DNA from: Gordonia sp. (in: high G+C Gram-positive bacteria) | GTDB lineage: Bacteria; Actinomycetota; Actinomycetes; Mycobacteriales; Mycobacteriaceae | Reading direction: 5' to 3' | DNA length: 7,138 nt | Assembly: GCA_030152405.1 (NCBI GenBank) | Contig: JASLJL010000328.1 | Coordinates: forward strand, 1-7,138 | Part shown: one piece after another, positions 1 to 7,138 of the stretch | Position numbering within the stretch: position 1 is the stretch's first letter | Layout: each line of letters begins with the position of its first letter | Position numbers and translations under genes: made by a program | The notes under the pieces: generated by a model | What the model was told of the DNA's origin: nothing | The model's database searches: none | What the model saw: the letters and a program-made list of their open reading frames with translations, nothing else

Positions 1-70
1 GTCCTCCTCGCTGGCGCTCGTCGTCGGCTCAACCAGCGGACCAGGCCTTCTCTCCGCAGTGCCGGTTCGG

Positions 71-99
71 TTGTCTTCCACTGCGTAGCCGACGACAAT
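71..99 (+). promoter_or_regulatory. Candidate promoter for argG (weak)
   Basis: A TTGTCT element (71-76) and a GACAAT element (94-99) are separated by 17 bases. Each matches four of six positions of the vegetative sigma consensus (TTGACA and TATAAT). Transcription would begin near 106, leaving a leader of about 40 bases before the argG ATG at 146. No convincing ArgR operator or attenuator is visible. In high-GC DNA such matches arise by chance, so this is a candidate only. The rest of 1-145 shows nothing that can be supported. Confidence 0.3.
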
Positions 100-136
100 C
101 GGGCAGGATTCGTTGGAGCGCGGAACCACTGTTTAA

Positions 137-1561
<1,425 letters not shown>

Positions 1562-1577
1562 ACGCCACGCACGTCAG

Positions 1578-1619
1578 CACGAAGCCCGGGTGATCCGCAT
1601 GGATCGCCCGGGCTTCGTG
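1578..1619. terminator. Strong hairpin between convergent argG and GNAT genes
   Basis: A 13-base arm (1578-1590, CACGAAGCCCGGG) pairs perfectly with 1607-1619. A T-G wobble follows (1591/1606), then GATCC (1592-1596) pairs with GGATC (1601-1605) around a GCAT tetraloop (1597-1600), giving a 19-pair stem. It begins 16 bases after the argG stop and lies 19 bases beyond the GNAT stop at 1639, so it can serve both convergent genes. There is no T-run on either side, which is common for actinobacterial terminators. The structure is seen directly; the termination function is inferred. Confidence 0.8.
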
Positions 1620-1638
1620 GTGTGTGGAGAGTGCCGAG

Positions 1639-2211
1639 TCACCGCAGGTCGTGGCGCATGATCACGCGCGGGAATCCTCCGGACGTCGACGACGTCGGTC
1701 CGGCATAGACGAAGCCAGCCTTCTCGAACATAGACCGGGCGCCGACGAACGCCATGGTGAGGTCGATCCGATCGTCTCCGTTGTCGGAGGGATAACCCTC
1801 GAGCACCGGGGCGCCGTTCTCGCGGGCGAAGTCGATCGCGCCAGCCAGCAGGGACGAGGTGATGCCCTTTCCCCGATGACCGGGACGCACACGAAGGCAC
1901 CACACCGACCAGACCGGCAGATCGTCGAGGTGAGGGATCTTCGTGGAGCGGGCGAACGACGTCTCCGACCGAGGTGCGACTCCCGCCCAACCGACGACGT
2001 CGTCGCCGTCATAGGCGAGGACTCCCGGTGCGATCGTCGCCTCACACAGCGAACGGACGTACTCTCCGCGCGCCGGGCCGACGAGAGATCGGTTCTGCTT
2101 CGCGGGGAGCCGGTGACTCAGACAGAAGCAGACGCTCGCATCGGGCCGCTTGGGGCCGACCATCGTCCGCACATCCTCGAACGAACGGGCCGGCCGGACG
2201 ACGATCGACAT
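1639..2211 (-). CDS. GNAT-family N-acetyltransferase, substrate unknown
   Basis: A 190-residue protein with the Gcn5-related acetyltransferase fold, which moves an acetyl group from acetyl-CoA to an amine. The acetyl-CoA pyrophosphate loop is RVRPGHRGKGI (about residues 107-117), followed by helix residues TSSLLAGAIDFAREN. The C-terminal GARSMFEKAGF (157-167) is the usual end-of-fold helix and turn of this family. A central strand region, VLAYDGDDVVGWAGVAP (64-80), precedes the motif. An N-terminal CxC (C28, C30) in CFCLSHR resembles a Cys-containing segment I recall from a GNAT subgroup with unassigned substrates. The ATG at 2211 lies 12 bases after the stop of the membrane-protein gene and lacks a clear Shine-Dalgarno, which suggests translational coupling. 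Cytosolic, with no signal or membrane segment. Transcription would end at the hairpin shared with argG. The acceptor cannot be read from the sequence. Confidence 0.88.
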   Translation of the reverse strand: MSIVVRPARSFEDVRTMVGPKRPDASVCFCLSHRLPAKQNRSLVGPARGEYVRSLCEATIAPGVLAYDGDDVVGWAGVAPRSETSFARSTKIPHLDDLPVWSVWCLRVRPGHRGKGITSSLLAGAIDFARENGAPVLEGYPSDNGDDRIDLTMAFVGARSMFEKAGFVYAGPTSSTSGGFPRVIMRHDLR

Positions 2212-2223
2212 CGGACCGGGGCG

Positions 2224-2781
2224 TCAGACGGCGGCGTCGGCCTTGGCCTTCGCCCGCCGTCTGCCTAGGAGATAGAAGTCGACCGCGAGCCCGATGATCA
2301 CGCCGACGATCAGCCCGACCACCGTGGCGCCGCGGAATCCGACGGCGTGACCGTCGAGGGCCTGCCGCCCGGCAGTCGCGCCACTGCTGTTGCCGATGAC
2401 CACGCTGAGCGTCAGCAGGTTCGGGATCAGGGCGGCGAGCGCGGCAGCGACGAGCGCCCACGACGCGATGTTCCGATAACGTCCGATCAACGTGTAGGCG
2501 AAGTACAGGAGAAGCAGCGTGACGGCCGAACCGAGGAAGCCGTACCCGAGGCCGTAAAGGATCCCGCGGGTGATGCTCTCGTTGATGTTCGAGGCCATGT
2601 TCTGTCCCCACCATCGCGGGAGGAGGGCCTGCAGAATCCAGTACCCGATCACGACGATCAGCACGGTGCCCACACCGAGGATCACCTTGGTGCGGCCGGA
2701 CAGTTCGGGCAGCTTCGACGTGAATCGGCCCGTGCGTGACTGCGTGGTCTCCGGTGTTGCTTCGGGCAGTTCGTCTGTCAT
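2224..2781 (-). CDS. Small four-helix integral membrane protein, function unknown
   Basis: A 185-residue protein that I do not recognise as a named family. A hydrophilic N-terminus of about 30 residues ends in basic residues. Four hydrophobic segments follow at about 32-54 (VILGVGTVLIVVIGYWI), 72-97 (GILYGLGYGFLGSAVTLLLL), 106-130 (ASWALVAAALAALIPNLLTL) and 150-172 (GATVVGLIVGVIIGLAVDF), then a basic tail RRRAKAK. Positive residues at the N-terminus, in the short IGRYRN loop and at the C-terminus predict both ends in the cytoplasm. The ATG at 2781 is preferred over upstream in-frame starts (the frame is open to 2949) because GGAAGAG lies 7 bases before it and the upstream extension would cross the hairpin after terD and is Arg-rich and non-conserved in style. 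It is followed 12 bases later by the GNAT gene. It is not TerC: it is much shorter and lacks the length and acidic membrane residues of that family. A link to the upstream Ter genes is possible but unproven. Confidence 0.82.
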   Translation of the reverse strand: MTDELPEATPETTQSRTGRFTSKLPELSGRTKVILGVGTVLIVVIGYWILQALLPRWWGQNMASNINESITRGILYGLGYGFLGSAVTLLLLYFAYTLIGRYRNIASWALVAAALAALIPNLLTLSVVIGNSSGATAGRQALDGHAVGFRGATVVGLIVGVIIGLAVDFYLLGRRRAKAKADAAV

Positions 2782-2788
2782 GGCACAA

Positions 2789-2795
2789 CTCTTCC
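2789..2795 (-). promoter_or_regulatory. Ribosome binding site that fixes the membrane-protein start
   Basis: On the minus strand the bases read GGAAGAG, 7 bases before the ATG at 2781. No in-frame start upstream in the open frame has a comparable site, so this decides the start. Confidence 0.6.
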
Positions 2796-2819
2796 ACAGA
2801 TGCGCGGTCTCGGCGTCCC

Positions 2820-2858
2820 TCCGCCCGTTGCGACCGAAATCGTGACGCAACGGGCGGA
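2820..2858 (-). terminator. Hairpin downstream of the TerD gene
   Basis: CCGCCCGTTGCG (2821-2832) pairs perfectly with 2846-2857, with one more T-A pair at 2820/2858, around a 13-base loop (2833-2845). The structure starts about 6 bases after the terD stop codon (2865-2867) on the minus strand and ends about 40 bases before the membrane-protein ATG. There is no T-run. It probably terminates or attenuates the Ter operon, or protects the 3' end of its mRNA. Little room is left for a separate promoter between it and the ribosome site at 2789-2795. Confidence 0.7.
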
Positions 2859-2864
2859 CGGGGG

Positions 2865-4181
2865 TCACGCCAGGTACGGCATGACGTGCGGGATCGCCTT
2901 GGTGGCGGTCTTGGCGTTGAAGCCCTCGCCGACCGCGCGCAGCTGCCACTCGCCGTTGATCCGCGAGACGACGGCCATGCAGACGCCGGTGAACGGCATG
3001 CCGCCGGCTAGCGTGTATCGCGCGAGCTCGGCGTTGCTCGCCTGGTCGATGAGTCGGCAGTAGGCGTTCTGGACTTCCGCGAACGTCTGACCGCGGTACG
3101 ACGTGACGATGAAGGCGAGGCGGTCGACGTGCGGCGGGATGCCGGTCAGGTCGACCGAGATCACCTCGTCGTCCCCGTCGCCCTCACCGGTCAGATTGTC
3201 GCCGGAGTGGACGATCGACTGGTTCTTGGACCGCAGGTTGCCGAAGTAGACGGTCTCGACGCATGTGCCCTGCGAGAACATCAGGACCGAGGCGTCGAGG
3301 TCGATGCTGCTGCTGCCGCCGCCGAAGAAGCCCCGCTTTCCGGTCTGGACCGGATCCCAGCCGAGTCCCATCCACACCTGCGTCAGCGCGACGCCGCCCT
3401 CCTTCTTCAAGGAGACCTTCTGACCCTTCACCAGTGAGACCGGCCGGTCCTTGGACAGGCTGATCGGCGCCTGCTCCTGCGGCGGAGCGGGCGGCGGAGG
3501 CGGCGTTCCGTACTGGGGAGCGCCATACTGCGGAGCACCGTATTGGGGCTGGGGTGCGCCGTACGACGGTGGCGGCGCGTATCCCTGCTGAGCGGGCGGA
3601 GCGTAGCTCTGCGGCGGCGGGTTGTACGCGGGAGGGGCCTGCTGAACCGGCGGGGCCTGCTGAATCGGTGGGGCGGGAGGCGCGGCCTGGGCCGGAGCGT
3701 CGTCCACCGAGACCCCGTGATCGCGGACGAGGTCGGCGAAACCGCCCGCGTAGCCCTGCCCGACGGCACGGACCTTCCACTGCCCGTTGCGCTGATACAC
3801 CTCGGCGGCGATCACGACCGACTCGGCGGTGAGACCGTCGACGACGTAGTCGAACAACGGAGTGCCGGCGGCGTCGAAGACCCTCGTCACCGGCGGCGCG
3901 AACTGGCCGAAGCTGCTGTTCGCGTCGTCGAGGGTGATCACCGCGCGGATGGCGGTGATGTCGGAGGGGATGCCCGCGGTCGAGATGTGCAGACGGCCGT
4001 CGCGCAGTTGTACGCCGGGGCCCGCAGGCTGATTGAAGAACACGAAGTCCGCGTCGCTGCGGACTGTGCCCGCGTCGGTGACGAGCAGCGCCGACAGATC
4101 AGCCGCGGCGGCCACGTCGACCGAGACGACGACGTCCCCGGTGGGGAGCGCCGCGTTCTGGCCCTTGGTGAGTGAAGACAT
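2865..4181 (-). CDS. Tandem TerD-domain stress protein with Pro/Gln/Tyr-rich linker
   Basis: A 438-residue protein of the TerD (tellurium resistance/stress response) superfamily. The N-terminal domain (about 1-157) starts MSSLTKGQNAAL and includes LSALLVTDAGTVRSDADFVF and WKVRAVGQGY. It has the TerD outline but not the usual calcium loop. Residues 158-238 form a low-complexity linker rich in Pro, Gln, Tyr, Ala and Gly. The C-terminal domain (about 239-438) is a canonical TerD: VSLVKGQKVSL, MGLGWDP, IDLDAS (293-298), then the acidic loop HSGDNLTGEGDGDDE (325-339), whose counterparts bind Ca2+, and finally QLRAVGEGF. TerD proteins are cytosolic Ca2+-binding proteins with a poorly known role in tolerance to tellurite, oxidative and other stress. 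The ATG at 4181 lies 7 bases after the HAD stop with GAGG just before it; the frame is open further up to 4442, but that part overlaps the HAD gene and is not TerD-like. There is no signal peptide. A numbered ter symbol is withheld because the paralogues are not separable by eye. Confidence 0.93.
   Translation of the reverse strand: MSSLTKGQNAALPTGDVVVSVDVAAAADLSALLVTDAGTVRSDADFVFFNQPAGPGVQLRDGRLHISTAGIPSDITAIRAVITLDDANSSFGQFAPPVTRVFDAAGTPLFDYVVDGLTAESVVIAAEVYQRNGQWKVRAVGQGYAGGFADLVRDHGVSVDDAPAQAAPPAPPIQQAPPVQQAPPAYNPPPQSYAPPAQQGYAPPPSYGAPQPQYGAPQYGAPQYGTPPPPPAPPQEQAPISLSKDRPVSLVKGQKVSLKKEGGVALTQVWMGLGWDPVQTGKRGFFGGGSSSIDLDASVLMFSQGTCVETVYFGNLRSKNQSIVHSGDNLTGEGDGDDEVISVDLTGIPPHVDRLAFIVTSYRGQTFAEVQNAYCRLIDQASNAELARYTLAGGMPFTGVCMAVVSRINGEWQLRAVGEGFNAKTATKAIPHVMPYLA
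3501..3545 (-). repeat. Three 15-bp units encoding QYGAP repeats in the TerD linker
   Basis: Three in-frame 15-base units (3501-3515, 3516-3530, 3531-3545) encode QYGTP, QYGAP and QYGAP; a related SYGAP precedes them. The units differ at several bases, so the repeat is not a recent perfect expansion, but it is a place where copy number could vary between strains. Confidence 0.75.
3630..3665 (-). repeat. Two 18-bp units encoding (I/V)QQAPP in the TerD linker
   Basis: Two adjacent in-frame 18-base units (3630-3647 and 3648-3665) encode VQQAPP and IQQAPP at residues 173-184 of the TerD protein. They contribute to the disordered linker between its two domains. Confidence 0.65.
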
Positions 4182-4188
4182 CGGTACC

Positions 4189-5058
4189 TCAGTTCCCGGC
4201 GAGCGCCGGATCGGATCGGACAGTGGATGAGTGGTGATGCACGCGGTCGGCGAACCAGTCGAGGATCTCCTCGCCTGCGTCGATGCCCGTGGTCGCGGTG
4301 ACAGCGAGACCGGGTCGCGTCCACCCGGTGTCGTGCAGCTCGCCGTGAGCCGGTCGGACGGCTTGGTCGGCGTACGCGAGGAGGTCGGCGTCCAACCGGC
4401 CGTCCCCCGCGGCGAGAAGTGGTGCATCCGCGGCGAGCGCACCGGACTCGACCAGCCCGCGTCGCACGTGGGCGACGGCGGCCGACTTGGTCACTCCCGA
4501 CGGCATCGCGTAGATCTTGCGGCCCTGTTGGGACACCGACCAGCCGCGTGGGGTGCACCACGCGGCCCAGTCGTCGACGAAGTCGGCGGGTTGACGGTCG
4601 AGATCGACGACGAGATAGGCGAACAGTTCGTCCGCGATGCGCGTGGAGCGCACCCACGACTCGTCGATTCTCGTCTCGAGGTCGGCGTGCAGCTCTGACA
4701 CGGGCACCGACGTGTCGGCGATCGTCGACTCCACTGCGGCGCGCCAGTCGGCGTCGTTCTCGCCGTCGTGAATGATCCGGCCGCCGTTGCTCACCACGGC
4801 GTAGGGGAACGGGCCTCCGGGCAGGGAGATCCGCTCGAACTGCTCGCGTGTCCGCGTGGTGGTCGGGACCACCGGTGTCGACGCGGCGAGCGCGGTCAGC
4901 TTCGCCACCGCACCGGGGGTCATGAACGACAACGGTGCGTCGTCGTAGATCTCCACGCAGATCGGCTCCTCGGATCGGCTCGGGGAGAGGGCGGAACCGG
5001 CGGCCGCGCGGGAGAAGATCATGGTGCGGTCGAGGTCGGTGGCGATCAGGGCGTTCAC
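4189..5058 (-). CDS. HAD-superfamily phosphatase of the Ter-linked operon
   Basis: A 289-residue HAD-fold hydrolase, expected to remove a phosphate from a small metabolite via an aspartyl-phosphate. Motif I is DLDRT (D8 nucleophile, D10 acid/base), motif II is the Thr cluster in PTTTRT (66-68), motif III is K191 in GVTKSAA, and motif IV is GDGRLDAD (218-225, with D219 and D223 for Mg2+). The roughly 120 residues between motifs II and III form a C2-type cap, as in Cof or sucrose-phosphate-phosphatase-like members, suggesting a small sugar- or nucleotide-phosphate substrate. The start is GTG at 5058: homology begins MNALIATDLD, AAGGAG lies 5 bases upstream, and the GTG overlaps the TGA of the preceding gene (GTGA, 5055-5058). 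The frame stays open to 5688, but that extension is Arg-rich shadow. The TerD gene follows after 7 bases. The order PRTase/StiP, HAD, TerD supports a role in making or trimming the proposed nucleoside-like product; the substrate is unknown. Confidence 0.9.
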   Translation of the reverse strand: MNALIATDLDRTMIFSRAAAGSALSPSRSEEPICVEIYDDAPLSFMTPGAVAKLTALAASTPVVPTTTRTREQFERISLPGGPFPYAVVSNGGRIIHDGENDADWRAAVESTIADTSVPVSELHADLETRIDESWVRSTRIADELFAYLVVDLDRQPADFVDDWAAWCTPRGWSVSQQGRKIYAMPSGVTKSAAVAHVRRGLVESGALAADAPLLAAGDGRLDADLLAYADQAVRPAHGELHDTGWTRPGLAVTATTGIDAGEEILDWFADRVHHHSSTVRSDPALAGN

Positions 5059-7138
5059 ACGTTCTCCTTGATCAGGCCGACGCAGGAGTAGGCGAGGTCG
5101 GGGACCACGTCGACGGGCACCCCGCGCTCGGCGGCGAGGAGACGGATGTGCTCGTGGTCGGGCAGCGCCGCGTCGCGGACCAGGATCCGCCACGGGACAC
5201 GTCTCAACAGCACCCGCGTGGTCTCGCCGATGCCCGGTTTGACGAAGTTGATCGACGACAGTCCGTAGCGCTGCTGCATCTCCTCGACCGACGCCCACCC
5301 GGCCCACGTGGGCGTCCGATCCGCGACGCGCAAGGCGCCCGCGGCGGCGACGGCCTCGTCGTGGACGGCGGTGAAGTGCGAGGTCACGGCGTCGAGGAAG
5401 CGGTTCGACACGTCGTGCGGGATCAGATCCCGATAGAACTTCGCGCCGTGGAAGTCCCCCGGCCCGATGAGCTCGTCGTTCAGGACCGTGCGCGAGACGA
5501 GACCGGACACGGTGGAGTTCAGGCACGCCGACGCGATCAGAAAGTCGTCGCGGGTGCCGTAGAGGCGAGTGCAGGAACCGGGATCGGCGAGGACGGCGAG
5601 TTCGTCGTCGAAGTGGGCGCCGCCCGCCGCCTCGTACTCCTGCAGGGCGGCGGTGAGCTCCTTCGCGATCGCGCCCTTGCCGGTCCACCCGTCGACGAAC
5701 ACCACGGACGACGGATCGTGGCGGGCGGCGATGTAGTCGAGGGCCACCGCGTCGATCCCCCGTCCGCGGACGATCGACACGCTGTAGTGCGCGGGCTGGA
5801 CGTGACGCGTCGCGCGGATCCAGCGTCCGATCAGCACGCCGACCGGGGTGCCCGCGCGGGCGAGTGACACGAGTGTCGGATCGGCGGAGCGCTCGGCGAG
5901 GATCAGCTCGGCGACCGTGCCGACCGCGAGGGCAAGCCTTCGCGACGACGCGGCGAGCGTCTCGTCGAACAGGTCCAGGTAGGCCGCGCCGGGCTGGAAC
6001 TCCACCGGCAACGACTCCGCGTAATGCGCGACACCCGCCTGGATGCGGCGTTCGCGCTCGGCCACATCACCCTCGAGCGCGTGCTGCGACAGATCCTTGA
6101 GCAGCCACGCGACCTCGCTCGGCGCGTACGAGCCGAAGTCGGGGGACCGCAGCGGGTCGCCGTTCGGTGCGACGCGGCCGGAGACGCCGTCGCGTGCCAG
6201 GGCCAGTCGCGCCGGGTCGGTCGCGGGCACCGTCAGCACGACTACCCGATGACCGGCGGACGACAGGACGTCGAGCAGCCCGCCGTCGGCGCGCAGCGCA
6301 TCCGTGTCGGCGGGATCGTCGATCACGAGGAGGACCGCCGGAAGGTCGCCCGACCCGGGTTCGGCGACGTTGTACAGGTACCGTCCGGCGTCGTCGGTCC
6401 CCTCCGGCGCCGGAAAGGCGAAGCCGCGGCGCAGGGGATATCCGTCCTGGTCCCGGACGTGGGCGGGGGAACGCGAGGTGGTCTGGAAGCGCGCGTCCAC
6501 CCCGATCGCGGCGAGCCGCTCGGCGATGCAGAGCGGCAGGTACATGAGTTCCTCATGCCCGACGACGGTCACCGGCTCGCCCGGAGCGAACACATCGCGC
6601 AGTCCTGCGGCGACGTCGTCGACGGCCCGATGGAAAGCTGCGGTGTCCGTGGCGAGAAACCCGTGGCGCCCGCCGTCCGGCACGGTCGACGGCCAGCCCG
6701 CGGAGTGGAACACGATGCCGCCGCGGCTGACGCCGGGACGGTTGAGGTCGGGGGCGTCGAGCGCGACGACCCGCTCGGTGAGGTCCGCGGGCAGGTCGAC
6801 GGAGCCCTCGGCGAGGGCCGTGAAGTCGATGGTGACGCCGATCCGGGCTGCGGCCGCGGCGCATTCGGCGCGATGCTCGGAGCTGCGCATGTCGACGAGG
6901 GACGCGACGAGGTACCGGTCGTGGGGATGCAGCGCATGCAGAGCGACGACTGCTTCGACAGCGGTGCGGCCGGTGCTGATCTCGTCGTCGACGAGGACCA
7001 CCGGAACGCCCGGGTCGGTGTCGAGGAAGTCGGCGTCGGTCGGGAGGAGCAGATGCGTCGTGGCGTGCGAGTGGCCGTCCTCGAACGAGCCGTGCACCGT
7101 CGCTCCCGGCACCGCCCGACGGGTGGAGTGCAGGTAGC
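5055..7138 (-). CDS. Partial multidomain PRTase-TRSP / StiP / PELOTA protein of Ter operon
   Basis: The frame is open to the right edge, so the 5' end is missing; about 693 residues are visible. Numbering below counts from the GTG at 7110-7112, which is probably an internal Val because YLHSTRRA precedes it in frame. In order: the end of an orotate-PRTase-like domain with the PRPP loop VVLVDDEISTGRT (38-50); a TRSP domain with the signature TTSRSP (211-216) and a following YPLRRGFAFP; a StiP-type domain (about 324-585) with SYAPSEVAWLLKDLS, VSLARAGTPVGVLI, HYSVSIVRGRGID, FVDGWTGKGAI and SACLNSTVSGLVSRTVLN; and a C-terminal PELOTA-like putative RNA-binding domain (about 600-685), ending CVGLIKENV. 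Pfam labels StiP a cysteine protease, while it also resembles a PRTase; C514 and C530 are the conserved-looking cysteines. Presumed role: PRPP-dependent synthesis of a nucleoside-like metabolite. These parts are, as I recall, often separate neighbouring genes, so the fusion is notable. The stop overlaps the HAD start. Confidence 0.88.
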   Translation of the reverse strand, partial: YLHSTRRAVPGATVHGSFEDGHSHATTHLLLPTDADFLDTDPGVPVVLVDDEISTGRTAVEAVVALHALHPHDRYLVASLVDMRSSEHRAECAAAAARIGVTIDFTALAEGSVDLPADLTERVVALDAPDLNRPGVSRGGIVFHSAGWPSTVPDGGRHGFLATDTAAFHRAVDDVAAGLRDVFAPGEPVTVVGHEELMYLPLCIAERLAAIGVDARFQTTSRSPAHVRDQDGYPLRRGFAFPAPEGTDDAGRYLYNVAEPGSGDLPAVLLVIDDPADTDALRADGGLLDVLSSAGHRVVVLTVPATDPARLALARDGVSGRVAPNGDPLRSPDFGSYAPSEVAWLLKDLSQHALEGDVAERERRIQAGVAHYAESLPVEFQPGAAYLDLFDETLAASSRRLALAVGTVAELILAERSADPTLVSLARAGTPVGVLIGRWIRATRHVQPAHYSVSIVRGRGIDAVALDYIAARHDPSSVVFVDGWTGKGAIAKELTAALQEYEAAGGAHFDDELAVLADPGSCTRLYGTRDDFLIASACLNSTVSGLVSRTVLNDELIGPGDFHGAKFYRDLIPHDVSNRFLDAVTSHFTAVHDEAVAAAGALRVADRTPTWAGWASVEEMQQRYGLSSINFVKPGIGETTRVLLRRVPWRILVRDAALPDHEHIRLLAAERGVPVDVVPDLAYSCVGLIKENV

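Noticed and set aside
2782..2949. Upstream in-frame extension of the membrane protein
   Set aside because: It would cross the hairpin and overlap the end of the TerD gene; the Arg-rich sequence is unlike a membrane-protein N-terminus.
3501..3665. Repeats as a CRISPR array or mobile-element end
   Set aside because: The units are 15 or 18 bases, contiguous, in frame and encode a protein linker; there are no spacers or inverted ends.
4182..4442. Upstream in-frame extension of the TerD gene
   Set aside because: It overlaps the HAD coding region and is Arg/Ser/Pro-rich; TerD similarity and a good ribosome site begin at the ATG at 4181.
5059..5688. Upstream in-frame extension of the HAD gene
   Set aside because: It overlaps the StiP/PELOTA coding region in another frame and is Arg-rich; HAD motif I begins eight residues after the GTG at 5058.
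4935..5867. Plus-strand frame opposite the StiP region
   Set aside because: Arg/Asp/Val-rich shadow of the StiP/PELOTA coding strand, with no ribosome site or motif.
7110..7112. GTG as start of the large multidomain protein
   Set aside because: The frame continues to the window edge with PRTase-like residues (YLHSTRRA) and most of the PRTase domain would be missing, so the true start lies outside the window.
6304..7137. Plus-strand frame opposite the PRTase-TRSP region
   Set aside because: Ser/Arg/Ala-rich shadow; the minus strand carries a clear PRPP loop and TRSP motif over the same bases.

Overview
The window is high-GC DNA with strong G/C preference at third codon positions, GTG starts, tight gene spacing and actinobacterial-looking proteins. 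It looks like chromosome of an Actinomycetota bacterium, probably of the Gordonia/Rhodococcus/mycobacterial order (an inference from protein style; no rRNA or other marker is present). I see no insertion sequence, tRNA, CRISPR array or origin.

Layout, left to right. Positions 1-145 are the upstream region of argG with one weak promoter candidate. argG (146-1561, + strand) encodes a long, E. coli-type argininosuccinate synthase, without other arginine genes beside it. A near-perfect hairpin (1578-1619) separates it from a convergent minus-strand block that fills the rest of the window. Read in its direction of transcription (right to left) that block is: (i) a very large open frame that enters from the right edge and ends at 5055, carrying a PRPP-binding phosphoribosyltransferase end, a TRSP domain, a StiP-type domain and a PELOTA-like RNA-binding domain; (ii) a HAD-family phosphatase (5058-4189) starting at GTG and overlapping the previous stop by 4 bases; (iii) a two-domain TerD protein (4181-2865) starting 7 bases after the HAD stop; (iv) a 12-13 bp hairpin (about 2820-2858); (v) a four-helix membrane protein (2781-2224); (vi) a GNAT acetyltransferase (2211-1639) 12 bases further on.

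The first three genes are the downstream end of a Ter-linked biosynthetic operon. Families of this kind (PRTase-TRSP, StiP/PELOTA, HAD and TerD) were grouped by comparative genomics by Anantharaman, Iyer and Aravind (2012, cited from memory) and proposed to make a nucleoside-like metabolite linked to stress response. To my knowledge the product remains unproven. The enzymes would attach a ribosyl-phosphate to a base-like precursor and dephosphorylate an intermediate, and TerD would bind Ca2+ through its C-terminal domain and act as the sensing or scaffolding part. The remaining operon genes (in related loci ATP-grasp and aldolase/lyase-like genes) would lie beyond the right edge. This is the most interesting part of the window, chiefly because PRTase-TRSP and StiP-PELOTA are joined in one reading frame. 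The membrane protein and the GNAT enzyme follow the TerD hairpin and may be a separate small transcription unit with no proven link to the Ter module.
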